From: JALEFZ01 sp039820545
Lineage (GTDB): Bacteria > Bacteroidota > Bacteroidia > J057
DNA length: 64,000 bases
Assembly: GCA_039820545.1 (NCBI GenBank)
Contig: JBCBPW010000004.1
Coordinates: 62,001 to 126,000 of the forward strand
Direction of reading: 5' to 3'
The translations under genes and the position numbers were made by a program. Below the pieces are notes generated by a model that was not told where the DNA came from, made no database searches, and saw only the letters and a program-made list of their open reading frames with translations. Of the stretch, positions 43,967 to 52,891 are shown piece after piece. Within the stretch, counting starts at the first letter, position 1; each line of letters starts with the position of its first letter.

Positions 43967-45400
43967 TTATTCAAAATTGAGTTTGAGCGGGCCGAGGAAG
44001 GAAGATTTCATTTGGTCTACTTTTCGACCTCCGCTCCATGCCTCCATTTTCAGTATAGTCTTTTGATCTTGGATGACCGCTCGGGGAATGTCAACAATGA
44101 GGATGCCTTTTGTCATGTCCTGACTAGGAACAGCTATTCCTTCCCCTACGATTGTCACGACAGCTCCTTTGGGCTTGGTGACAGTAAACGTCAGGGGCAA
44201 TTCCTCTAGGGTTTTGTTGACAATCTGTACATTGTACAGGTTGCGTATCATGCCGTCATCTGTTTCTTCAAAAAGACGGCCTGGCGTGCGCAGCAGGGTC
44301 ACCTCTACCTCTGAGCGACTGGCAAGCGAGAAGCCGAAGACCCCCAACAGTGCCGTCAAGAGCACGATGTAAGCAGCTATTCGTGTGGTGAATCTAAAAG
44401 GTGTATGATTTTCGATCCCACTATGAGAATCATAGCGGATAAGGCCTTTGGGTTTACCGATTTTGTCCATCACATTGTCACAGGCGTCGATGCAGGCAGT
44501 ACAGTTGACACACTCCATCTGGGTACCATTGCGAATGTCAATTCCTGTAGGACATACTTGTACACAAAGTTTACAATCAATACAATCTCCTTTTTCGGTT
44601 TCAAGGGAAGCATTTTTTTTCCGCTTCCCGCGGGGCTCTCCTCGTATCCAGTCATACATGATGGAGATAGAATCCTTGCCCAGCAAGACACCCTGTAGGC
44701 GGCCATAAGGACATACGATGAGACAAGCTTGTTCTCTAAACCATGCGAATACAAAGAAGAATATAGTAGAGAAGGCGAGGATACCCGTGAACTGTGCCCA
44801 GTTTTCTCTAGGAGAAGAGGTGATCATTTCCAATACCTTTTCATATCCTAAAATATAGGCAAGTACTGTATTGCCAATCAAAAAGGAGATAGCAAAGAAG
44901 ATCGTCCACTTGAGGGTGCGCTTCTGGATCTTCTTAACTGTCCATGATGATTGAGCCAGTTTTTTCTGCTGGACTGCACTGCCATCGATCCAGTACTCAA
45001 TCCTCCGAAAGACCATCTCCATGAATACGGTTTGGGGGCAGGCCCATCCACACCAAAGTCTGCCGAAGATGACCGTAAATAGAATAATGAAGAAAAAGAA
45101 GCTGATCATGGCCAGCACGAAGAGATGAAAGTCTTGTGGCCAAAAGGGCATGCTGAGAATCACGAACTTACGCGCCTCGATGTTGATCAGAAATAATGGG
45201 TTTCCGTTGATTTTGATGAATGGCGTAACAAAAAACAGGAGGAGAAAAATATAGCTGGCCAGTTTCCGCCAATTATAGTATCGTCCTTCGGGCTTCCTGG
45301 GGAAGAGCCAATTACGTTTTCCATCCGAATCGACTGTGCCAATGGCATCGCGGTACTCCTCGGAGTCTTCGTATATAATGTCAGCTATGGGATGTTGCAT
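43967..45400 (-). CDS. ccoG: Cytochrome c oxidase accessory protein CcoG (FixG/RdxA)
   Basis: CcoG is a membrane iron-sulfur protein needed for copper insertion into the cbb3 oxidase; it is proposed to reduce Cu(II). The 477-residue protein has about five transmembrane helices, VFGRLWCGWACPQTVF (about 110-125), REQACLIVCPYGRLQGVL, and two ferredoxin clusters CIDCKLCVQVCPTG and CVNCTACIDACD. A periplasmic FixG-type immunoglobulin-like domain (about 365-477) ends it. All cysteines expected for the clusters are present. It is 146 bp downstream of ccoQP. Confidence 0.95.
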   Translation of the reverse strand: MQHPIADIIYEDSEEYRDAIGTVDSDGKRNWLFPRKPEGRYYNWRKLASYIFLLLFFVTPFIKINGNPLFLINIEARKFVILSMPFWPQDFHLFVLAMISFFFFIILFTVIFGRLWCGWACPQTVFMEMVFRRIEYWIDGSAVQQKKLAQSSWTVKKIQKRTLKWTIFFAISFLIGNTVLAYILGYEKVLEMITSSPRENWAQFTGILAFSTIFFFVFAWFREQACLIVCPYGRLQGVLLGKDSISIMYDWIRGEPRGKRKKNASLETEKGDCIDCKLCVQVCPTGIDIRNGTQMECVNCTACIDACDNVMDKIGKPKGLIRYDSHSGIENHTPFRFTTRIAAYIVLLTALLGVFGFSLASRSEVEVTLLRTPGRLFEETDDGMIRNLYNVQIVNKTLEELPLTFTVTKPKGAVVTIVGEGIAVPSQDMTKGILIVDIPRAVIQDQKTILKMEAWSGGRKVDQMKSSFLGPLKLNFE

Positions 45401-45546
45401 TTCTTATGAGCGTCTAGATGAAAATCTAAGTACTTAAGAGATCAAGTGGAAAAGGCGGGTATGCATGCTCCCTTTTTTCATCGATAAGTAGAGAGAGAAT
45501 GAGCCAGATTCGAGGAGCAGAACCCCTCTCCTCTGACTCTATAAGT

Positions 45547-46725
45547 TTACATTTTCCCATTCGTATCTTCTGTAACCACAGCTACAGAGGTAGAGTCCGC
45601 ATCCTCTGGATTTTCAGCAGGTACGTATAGCTCACCTTCGGGATCTTTGGGGTTGGGAGGTTGGGTACCTTGTATGCTGAGGATATAGCTGGAGATTTGC
45701 TGCATTTCGATGGGTTTGATTTGTGATTCCCATGCTTGCATCCCTTTGGCAGGAACACCATACTTGATGGTAGCAAAGATGTCCTTGACATCTCCTCCGT
45801 GGAGCCAGTATCTATCTGTCAGGTTGGGGCCGATCCCTCCTTCTCCTTGTTGTCCGTGGCATACGACACAAGTCTTACTCGTAAATAGCGCTTTTCCCTT
45901 GGCGATATCTGAGGCATCGGTCATGTAGGTAGCTGTGCGCTCGTCTACGAGATTGGCCTGCTTGGCGAGATAGGCTTTTTTCTGTATTTCTGCCTCTTCC
46001 ATCGCGATGACATATTCTTCTGTACTCGAATTGCTAGGGCCAAAGAACCAATTGAGGAAACTCAGTTCGACTACGTGGAAGTGGACCAGATAGACCATGG
46101 CAAATCCAATTGTGAAATAGAATCCGTACTTCCACCAAGGGGGAAGGTTGTTGTCGAGTTCGCGAATGCCATCATAGTCATGCCCCATATCTATGGAGGC
46201 TTCTTGGGCGACAGGCACAGCGTCGGTGAGTTTTTGCTTCCACCATGACCATGAGATACCAGGGATGGGCTGTGCTACTTTTTCTGCTTCAGCTACAGTT
46301 TCTCCTTCTGTGGCTGCCTCTGTAGCAGCAGCTCTTTCTGCTACTTTGGCTCTGACCAGTGTGAGGATCGTCCCTGCAAGGACCAGGGCCGCCAGTGCAA
46401 GTACAATCATCGTAAAGATCAGCGTATACAGCAGATCTTGCTCGTCTATTCCAGGAGCTGTCGTATCTGCTTGCAAGCTCACACTACCCGAAATGAGCAG
46501 CAAGAACCCCAAGACTTTTCCCATTCCTTTTGCTACACCATTGAGTTTGCGCTTCGTAGGACAGGAGGGCTCATCTTCTAGGGGAATGGATGCCATATGT
46601 TGAACTTCCTCTTTTTTCAACCGCATCACATAGATCAGCAGCAGCACAAAAAAAGTGAAGAATATGGCAATCGCGATCACGGGAAACAGGTCAATACCGT
46701 CTATGGATCTGAGTACTTCTTTCAT
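45547..46725 (-). CDS. ccoP: Cytochrome cbb3 oxidase CcoQ-CcoP fusion, single haem c
   Basis: The N-terminal 55 residues (one membrane helix, PVIAIAIFFTFFVLLLIYVM, then RLKKEEVQHMASIPLEDE) look like the small subunit CcoQ. They run into a CcoP-type chain with two more helices, the CcoP landmark YDGIRELDNNLPPWWKYGFY (about 184-203) and a cytochrome c domain (about 270-352). Only one haem motif, C286-C289-H290, is present, whereas proteobacterial CcoP has two. CcoP passes electrons from soluble cytochrome to CcoO and CcoN. The gene is 56 bp downstream of ccoNO. The fusion could alternatively be a CcoP with an extra anchor. Confidence 0.85.
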   Translation of the reverse strand: MKEVLRSIDGIDLFPVIAIAIFFTFFVLLLIYVMRLKKEEVQHMASIPLEDEPSCPTKRKLNGVAKGMGKVLGFLLLISGSVSLQADTTAPGIDEQDLLYTLIFTMIVLALAALVLAGTILTLVRAKVAERAAATEAATEGETVAEAEKVAQPIPGISWSWWKQKLTDAVPVAQEASIDMGHDYDGIRELDNNLPPWWKYGFYFTIGFAMVYLVHFHVVELSFLNWFFGPSNSSTEEYVIAMEEAEIQKKAYLAKQANLVDERTATYMTDASDIAKGKALFTSKTCVVCHGQQGEGGIGPNLTDRYWLHGGDVKDIFATIKYGVPAKGMQAWESQIKPIEMQQISSYILSIQGTQPPNPKDPEGELYVPAENPEDADSTSVAVVTEDTNGKM

Positions 46726-46781
46726 TGTTAAAATTCTTTAGAAGAAGGGAAGGACGAATCCTCCCCCTCACATGTGTGTGT

Positions 46782-48992
46782 TTATTTCTGCGCTTGCGCT
46801 TCTGTATCTTTTACCATGATATCGGTTCCCAGTCGCTGCATGTAGGCGATGATGGCGATGACCTCGCGATCACTAGGTACTTCGATCCCGCTACTTTTCA
46901 GGTCTGTATTGATAGACTGTGCGATGCCTGCTGCCTGCTCTTGTAGATCTGCCAAGGCTTCCTGATCATATCCCTCTGTGTAGGGTACCCCCAGTACTTG
47001 CATCGCTCGGATCTTCTCAGGGAGTAAGGAGACATCCAGTTTATTTTCGATCAGCCAAGGATAGGAAGGCATGATGGATCCTGGAGAGGTAATGCGTGGG
47101 TTCAGGAAGTGATTGAAGTGCCAGGAGTCTGATTTCTTCAACTTAGGCGTTCCTTCCCTTGCCAAGTCTGGCCCCGTCCGCTTGGACCCCCACTGGAAGG
47201 GGTGATCGTATACAAACTCACCTGCCTTGGAATAATCTCCGTATCGCTCCGTCTCTGAACGGAAAGGTCGGATCATCTGCGAGTGACAGGTATAACATCC
47301 CTCACGTAAGTAGATATCACGTCCTTCTAATTCAAGTGGTGTGTATGGCTGAACAGAAGCAATCGTCGGGACATTGTTTTCTACCATGAAAGTAGGAACC
47401 ATCTCGATGACACCTCCGATCAGGATGGCAATCGTAGCATAGATCGTCAATCGGATGGGACGACGCTCAATGATGCGGTGCCAATATTCATTTTTAGGCT
47501 TCTCGTAGTTGCGTTCCATAGAGGGAGCCTCCGCTGGTTCGCTGCGCATGAAACTTCCTTTCTGAGTAGTCTTGATGAGGTTGTATATCATCACAAATAC
47601 TCCCAGTAGGTAGATTGTACCTCCCAATGCGCGCATCCAGTACATCGGCATGATCTGGGTCACTGTTTCGAGGAAATTAGGATAAACGAGGTATCCACTT
47701 TCGTCAAAGTCTTTCCACATCAGGCCTTGTGTCCAACCTGCCCAGTACATGGGCAATGTGTAGAGAATGATGCCCAAGGTGCCAATCCAGAAGTGTGCGT
47801 TGGCCAGGCGGGTAGAGAAGAGTTTGGTCTTCCACATTTTGGGGATCATCCAGTAGAGGACACCAAATGTCAAGAAGCCATTCCAGCCGAGGGTTCCTAC
47901 GTGTACGTGGGCGATGGTCCAGTCGGTGAAGTGAGAGATCGCGTTGACAGTCTTGATGGAGAGCATCGGCCCTTCAAAGGTGGACATACCGTAAGCGGTT
48001 ACTGCCACAACCATGAACTTCAAGGTGGGATCTGTGCGCACACGGTCCCATGCCCCACGTAGCGTCAAAAGACCATTTAACATACCGCCCCATGAGGGTG
48101 CAATCAGCATGATCGAGAATACAGTACCGAGCGATTGTGCCCAATCAGGTAGAGCTGTATACAAGAGGTGGTGTGGACCTGCCCAAATGTAAATGAAGAT
48201 CAGTGCCCAGAAGTGAATGATGGACAGACGGTAGGAGTACACAGGACGATTAGCCGCTTTGGGTACGAAGTAGTACATCATACCCAGATAGGGAGTGGTG
48301 AGGAAGAATGCTACTGCATTGTGACCATACCACCATTGTACGAGGGCATCCTGTACACCTGCAAAAATGGGGTAGGACTTCCACATAGAGATGGGAAGCT
48401 CCAAATTATTGACGATGTGAAGGACAGCAACGGTCACCCATGTGGCGATGTAGAACCAAATCGCTACATAAAGGTGACGCTCCCTGCGGCGCAAGATGGT
48501 CATGATCATATTGATCCCAAATATCACCCATACGACAGTGATCATCAGGTCAATGGGCCACTCTAGTTCCGCGTATTCTTTCGAGGTTGTGATCCCGAAG
48601 GGAAGTGTCAAAGCTGCTGCTACAATGATCGCCTGCCATCCCCAAAAGTGGATGCGACCTAACAGATCACTGAACATACGCGTCTTGAGTAGACGTTGCA
48701 AAGAGTAGTACACCCCCATGTAGATACCATTACCTACAAAGGCAAAAATGGCAGCGTTGGTGTGTAAGGGACGCATGCGGCCAAAAGATAGGAAGCTTAA
48801 ACCATCCCACAGGAAGAACTCGGGTAAGACAAATTGGAAGGCGACAATGACACCTACTAACATGCCCACGGCTCCCCAGAGGATAGTGGCTATCAGAAAC
48901 ATTCGGACAATCTGATTGTCGTACGCAAATTTCTCCAGCGTCTTCGGAGATTTAAGCGTGGGATGAATCATTGCTGCTGGATTCTCGCTCAT
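46782..48992 (-). CDS. ccoNO: Cytochrome cbb3 oxidase CcoN-CcoO fusion
   Basis: The N-terminal 490 residues are the haem-copper catalytic subunit CcoN. It has twelve or more membrane helices, WWYGHNAVAFFLTTPYLG with a Cu-ligand His, and AHVHVGTLGWNGF. From about 540 the chain becomes CcoO: LEGRDIYLREGCYTCHSQMIRPFRSE, with one CxxCH, and GPDLAREG. The fusion of N and O is usual in Bacteroidota. The enzyme reduces O2 with high affinity and pumps protons. The start at 48992 (MSENPAAMI) is chosen; it lies inside the end of ccoS, overlapping it by 41 bases. A further upstream ATG (49058) would overlap much more. Confidence 0.95.
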   Translation of the reverse strand: MSENPAAMIHPTLKSPKTLEKFAYDNQIVRMFLIATILWGAVGMLVGVIVAFQFVLPEFFLWDGLSFLSFGRMRPLHTNAAIFAFVGNGIYMGVYYSLQRLLKTRMFSDLLGRIHFWGWQAIIVAAALTLPFGITTSKEYAELEWPIDLMITVVWVIFGINMIMTILRRRERHLYVAIWFYIATWVTVAVLHIVNNLELPISMWKSYPIFAGVQDALVQWWYGHNAVAFFLTTPYLGMMYYFVPKAANRPVYSYRLSIIHFWALIFIYIWAGPHHLLYTALPDWAQSLGTVFSIMLIAPSWGGMLNGLLTLRGAWDRVRTDPTLKFMVVAVTAYGMSTFEGPMLSIKTVNAISHFTDWTIAHVHVGTLGWNGFLTFGVLYWMIPKMWKTKLFSTRLANAHFWIGTLGIILYTLPMYWAGWTQGLMWKDFDESGYLVYPNFLETVTQIMPMYWMRALGGTIYLLGVFVMIYNLIKTTQKGSFMRSEPAEAPSMERNYEKPKNEYWHRIIERRPIRLTIYATIAILIGGVIEMVPTFMVENNVPTIASVQPYTPLELEGRDIYLREGCYTCHSQMIRPFRSETERYGDYSKAGEFVYDHPFQWGSKRTGPDLAREGTPKLKKSDSWHFNHFLNPRITSPGSIMPSYPWLIENKLDVSLLPEKIRAMQVLGVPYTEGYDQEALADLQEQAAGIAQSINTDLKSSGIEVPSDREVIAIIAYMQRLGTDIMVKDTEAQAQK

Positions 48993-49140
48993 AATGATGT
49001 GTGTTGTCTTCGAAAAGTATGCGAATGGAAGGGGTATAGTCGTCCTCGTATTGGCCATTTTTTACCGACCACATGAAGGCTAGTAAAAAGATCACCGCAA
49101 TTAAAAGACTAAAACCCACCAGGATATAGATGGCACTCAT
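48952..49140 (-). CDS. ccoS: cbb3 oxidase assembly protein CcoS
   Basis: This is a 62-residue protein with one membrane helix (YILVGFSLLIAVIFLLAFMW) followed by SVKNGQYEDDYTPSIRILFED, the CcoS signature. CcoS is needed to insert haem and copper into CcoN. It overlaps ccoNO by 41 bases, so their translation is probably coupled. The CcoI gene ends 74 bp upstream. Confidence 0.92.
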   Translation of the reverse strand: MSAIYILVGFSLLIAVIFLLAFMWSVKNGQYEDDYTPSIRILFEDNTHHYERESSSNDSSHA

Positions 49141-49214
49141 ATGCTTAATTGTTCAAAGTTAGGAGCGCTTATGCCTGCTTCCCCCTTAGAGGATATCAGC
49201 ATTTTTATATGTGA

Positions 49215-51722
49215 CTAAATTAGAGGCTCAAGTTCCCTTTGCGCATGATGGCTGTAAGGGGTAGGATTGACTTTTATCATCTCTCTAGACATTCGTTTGC
49301 CCAGCATCCATGTACTCCCCATGCCATAAATCACCACCGTGATAGAACTTAAAGGCATGAGTATAGCAGCAATAAGTGGCGTCAACCATCCCATCACAGC
49401 AATAGTAAGTCCTACACTGTTGTATATCAGGGAGATAAGGAACCCCCATCGAATGAGTTGTTGATTGTGAGCCGCCCAGCGCATGAATCGTGTCAAGTGC
49501 TTGAGGCGATCGCCAGACAAGATGCCGTCACAAGCGGGAGAAAAAGCTTCCGTTGTATCTGCCACGGCGATGCCGACATGTGCTTCTTTCAAAGCACCTG
49601 CATCGTTGAGCCCATCACCGACCATCATGACAGGCTGCTCTTCGGCTTGGAGTTTTTGTACGTAGGCGTATTTATCATGTGGCTTTTGGAAGAAGTGCAG
49701 GGGCGTCCCTCCTGGAAATAGTTGTCCCATCCGCTTAGCCTCACGATCGGTATCTCCCGAGAGAAGACTGAGGCTATATTGGGACTGGAGGTCGTGAAGG
49801 AGCGTACCGATTCCCTCTCTGTAGTCGTGACGAATGTCAAAGGGACCGATGATCTTTCCATGGATGAATGCATAGGTCCCAGGGGAGAGAGGTGCGTGTG
49901 AGGGTTCTTGCAATGAAGCAATGAAGGACGCATTTCCCAATAGGACGCGCTGCCCCTCTATCCAGCCCTCTATTCCTTCCCCTTTGTATTCGGTAAAATG
50001 TGCTACCTGCTTTTGGCTTTCTCCCAGCATGCGTCTGATCTCTTTACTGATGGGGTGAAGAGACTGCGAAGTCAAAGCACTGACAAGCGCTTGTTCTTCT
50101 GGTGAAAAGTCTGACGGGAGTTCAGCCTGCTCTTGTGTTTGCTTGGAGGTCAGAGTACCCGTTTTATCAAATACAATGTGTTTGATTCGGGTCATATGTT
50201 CGAGTATTTGGGCTTTTTTGAGATAAAATCCTTGACGTCCAAATAATCGGAGCGTGTTTCCTTGGATGATGGGAGATGTCAGGGCCAATCCACAAGGACA
50301 GGCTACAATCAATACAGCTGTAAAGACACCCAAAGCTTCGGGGAGACTCGCTGTATACCACCAATAACTTCCCGCCAGTGTAGCGATAAATAGGATGATC
50401 CAGGTGAAGTATTTGCTGAGCTGATCTGCGTAGGAGTCCATCTGCGAGGAGGTCTCACTCGTCTGATCCCAGATCTGGGTGAGATAGCTCTGCGAAACAG
50501 GCTTGATGACGCGTACATCTATTGCACCTCCTACTTGTCGACCCCCTGCATAAAGAAGGTTGCCCGCTATTTTTTTGACAGATTCTGCTTCGCCTGTTAC
50601 GAAGCTATAGTCTATGGCTGCCTGTGGACTGACCAAGACTGCATCGGCAGGTATGAGTTCTTGACTACGAATGCGTAAGATATCATCCTGCACGACGTCC
50701 ATGACTGGCACGCTTTCCTCCTTTCCCTCTACCACTCGAGTACTGGCGATCGGGAAGTATCCTGTGTAGTCCTTGTCAAAGGCGATGTGATCGTAGCTTT
50801 TGCGCTGGAACCATTTGCCGATGAGCAAGAAGAAAACCAGTCCTGCGAGAGAGTCCATGTATCCCGCCCCCGTCTGGGAGAGGATCTCGATGAGACTGCG
50901 GATGAACAGTGCAAGAATCCCGATCGAAACGGGCACGTCAATGTTGATGCGTCTTTGGCGAATGCCCTGCCAAGCGGGGCGGAAAAATACCTGCGCGCTA
51001 TAGAGAAGGACAGGGAGTGCCAAGACAAGATTGAGCCAAGAAAAAAACTGGTGAAAGCCTCCCGCTCCTGTCATTTCCAGCCCCAGATACTCAGGAAAAC
51101 TGAAAAGCATAATATTCCCAAAGCAAAACCCTGCAATCCCTAGCTTGAGATAAAAGGAAGTGTCAGCGTGCCGGCCAGAAGATTTTTGACCATCCTGAAG
51201 ATGGATAGAAGGCTCATACCCGATGTCTGTGAGTAATTCTACTAAGGCACGGAGAGAAATCTGCTCTTGCAAGAAGGTAATTTGCACCTGCTTTTTCATG
51301 AAGAATACCCGTGTCTGCTGGATACCTGGGTGCAGCTTGTAGAGATTTTCTATTAGCCAGATGCAGGAGGCACAATGAATCTGTGGGAGATACAGCGTGA
51401 TACTGCTTCGGCTTTGGTCCTGATAGTCCAGGAGTTGGGAGATAATCTTGGGGTGATCCAGATAAGCAAATCTTTGTCTACTCTTACCTTTTTTGAGTTG
51501 AATGCCTGGATGATCTGTCAGATCATAGTATTGGCACATGTCGTGCTCTGAAAGGATCTCATAGACCATTTTGCAGCCTTCACAACAAAAGTAGGCATCG
51601 CCTTTACTGATATGTGTGTCTGGACATGTATCTCCACAATGATGGCATTGGGGAGGAGAAGGCCCAGGTTGAAGCGCTTGGGAAGGAGAAGATGATGTAG
51701 TGGGTGGTAACATGTCGCCCAA
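49215..51722 (-). CDS. ccoI: Copper-translocating P-type ATPase CcoI (FixI)
   Basis: CcoI exports copper for assembly of the cbb3 oxidase. The 835-residue protein has an N-terminal cysteine-rich metal-binding segment (CHHCGDTC near 26, FCCEGC near 45) and a heavy-metal-associated site, HCASC (116-120). Eight membrane helices, the intramembrane CPC motif (475-477), the phosphorylation site Asp519 in DKTGTLT, and MVGDGLNDAGAL in the hinge region follow. These mark a P1B ATPase of the FixI type, as does its place as first gene of the cbb3 operon. Expression is probably from the divergent region at 51723-51962, which holds dyads suitable for a Crp/Fnr-type regulator. Confidence 0.94.
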   Translation of the reverse strand: MGDMLPPTTSSSPSQALQPGPSPPQCHHCGDTCPDTHISKGDAYFCCEGCKMVYEILSEHDMCQYYDLTDHPGIQLKKGKSRQRFAYLDHPKIISQLLDYQDQSRSSITLYLPQIHCASCIWLIENLYKLHPGIQQTRVFFMKKQVQITFLQEQISLRALVELLTDIGYEPSIHLQDGQKSSGRHADTSFYLKLGIAGFCFGNIMLFSFPEYLGLEMTGAGGFHQFFSWLNLVLALPVLLYSAQVFFRPAWQGIRQRRINIDVPVSIGILALFIRSLIEILSQTGAGYMDSLAGLVFFLLIGKWFQRKSYDHIAFDKDYTGYFPIASTRVVEGKEESVPVMDVVQDDILRIRSQELIPADAVLVSPQAAIDYSFVTGEAESVKKIAGNLLYAGGRQVGGAIDVRVIKPVSQSYLTQIWDQTSETSSQMDSYADQLSKYFTWIILFIATLAGSYWWYTASLPEALGVFTAVLIVACPCGLALTSPIIQGNTLRLFGRQGFYLKKAQILEHMTRIKHIVFDKTGTLTSKQTQEQAELPSDFSPEEQALVSALTSQSLHPISKEIRRMLGESQKQVAHFTEYKGEGIEGWIEGQRVLLGNASFIASLQEPSHAPLSPGTYAFIHGKIIGPFDIRHDYREGIGTLLHDLQSQYSLSLLSGDTDREAKRMGQLFPGGTPLHFFQKPHDKYAYVQKLQAEEQPVMMVGDGLNDAGALKEAHVGIAVADTTEAFSPACDGILSGDRLKHLTRFMRWAAHNQQLIRWGFLISLIYNSVGLTIAVMGWLTPLIAAILMPLSSITVVIYGMGSTWMLGKRMSREMIKVNPTPYSHHAQRELEPLI

Positions 51723-51771
51723 AGTATGGGCTTATCTTTCCTTGTGAGAATAGGAGTCTCATGATCCTTGA

Positions 51772-51838
51772 TGATTTTTGTCATTCCCTGGATTTTTCTT
51801 TTGATGGGTGACAAAAGTCATTTCACCCTATAGGTGAA
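51772..51838. promoter_or_regulatory. Divergent control region with two TGAy-N4-GTCA dyads
   Basis: TGATTTTTGTCA (51772-51783) and TGACAAAAGTCA (51809-51820) are the same 12-mer in opposite orientation with one mismatch, centres 37 bp apart. They have the TGA-N6-TCA core of Crp/Fnr/FixK sites. Overlapping them are GGGTGA-11-TCACCC (51806-51828) and TTCACC-CTATA-GGTGAA (51822-51838). The region lies between ccoI and the first usp gene and could control both. Confidence 0.55.
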
Positions 51839-51962
51839 GTCATCTGGAAAAGGAGATTCCCAATGTTTCTTGGATCATGAAAACAGGCCAGTTGTCAAAG
51901 CATACAAGCCAATAGAATGGCAAACGGCCTTTATAAATGATTCACATTTAATTGTATATATT

Positions 51963-52844
51963 ATGCCTAATACGCAACGGATTTCTCAGACCCAATCTAC
52001 AAATAAAGGAAAGATTAAGCGAATCCTGCTTCCTACAGATTTCTCAGAGTCTTCTCACAATGCGTATCTGTATGGCTTGCGTTTGGCGGAGGATATGGGA
52101 GCTAACATTACTCTTTTTCATGCCTATCAGGACACGCCCGCAGAGACAGAATATATGCCACGTACCCTGGTAGAGGCTATTCGCAATGAAAAAATTGATT
52201 TCGCCAACGAGCGTTTTGATACCTATCTCGAAGAGGCGCAAAATGATGTGGGTCCCAATGTGGAGGTAGAGGTCATCCTTGAACCAGGACGTGCCGTCAA
52301 CCAGATTTGTGAAGTCTGCGAGCGCATCGGAGCAGATTTGATCTTGATGGGAACTCGAGGTGCTGCCAGCCCATTTGAGCAGATCTTGGGAAGTATCACC
52401 AATCAAGTGATCCAGCGTGCCGACGTACCCGTATTGGCGATCCCTGCAGAAGCCGTATACGAACCCCTAAGAGTGATGATGTATGCGATGGGAATAGAAG
52501 AGGCAGACTTCAAGGTACTTGCTCGCCTGAAAGAGATTGCAGATCTCCTCGGATCCAAAGTTATCTGTACACACGTCAAAAAAGATACTGATACATGGGC
52601 CAGACTCGATCTTCAAATGCTCAACGAAATCTATCAGATGGAGAAAGAAGGGGAGATTGAGTTTTATGTTACCCAATTTCACAATGTCATGCACGGTCTC
52701 CACAAATTTGTGACAGAACATCAGGTAGATTGGCTTGTCATGACGACCCACGAGAGTAGCCAGATTCGCCACCTCTTTGATCCTAGCTTGACGCGCCAGA
52801 TGGTACTGTATACCGATGTGCCTTTGCTGGCCTTTCACGCCTAA
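51963..52844 (+). CDS. Universal stress protein with two Usp domains (first of three)
   Basis: This is a 293-residue tandem UspA protein. Domain 1 (about 17-160) starts KRILLPTDFSESSHNAYLYGL and ends with the ATP-binding loop MGTRG-9-GS (GTRGAASPFEQILGSIT), so it should bind nucleotide. Domain 2 (about 165-293) lacks that loop and ends MTTHESSQIRHLFDPSLTRQMV. Proteins of this kind support survival under low oxygen or other stress in several bacteria. The start at 51963 is chosen because the frame upstream has no Usp-like sequence. It diverges from ccoI. Confidence 0.9.
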   Translation: MPNTQRISQTQSTNKGKIKRILLPTDFSESSHNAYLYGLRLAEDMGANITLFHAYQDTPAETEYMPRTLVEAIRNEKIDFANERFDTYLEEAQNDVGPNVEVEVILEPGRAVNQICEVCERIGADLILMGTRGAASPFEQILGSITNQVIQRADVPVLAIPAEAVYEPLRVMMYAMGIEEADFKVLARLKEIADLLGSKVICTHVKKDTDTWARLDLQMLNEIYQMEKEGEIEFYVTQFHNVMHGLHKFVTEHQVDWLVMTTHESSQIRHLFDPSLTRQMVLYTDVPLLAFHA

Positions 52845-52891
52845 CTTCTTCCCTACCTCATCACTTCCTTTTACCCACAAACGACGACAGA

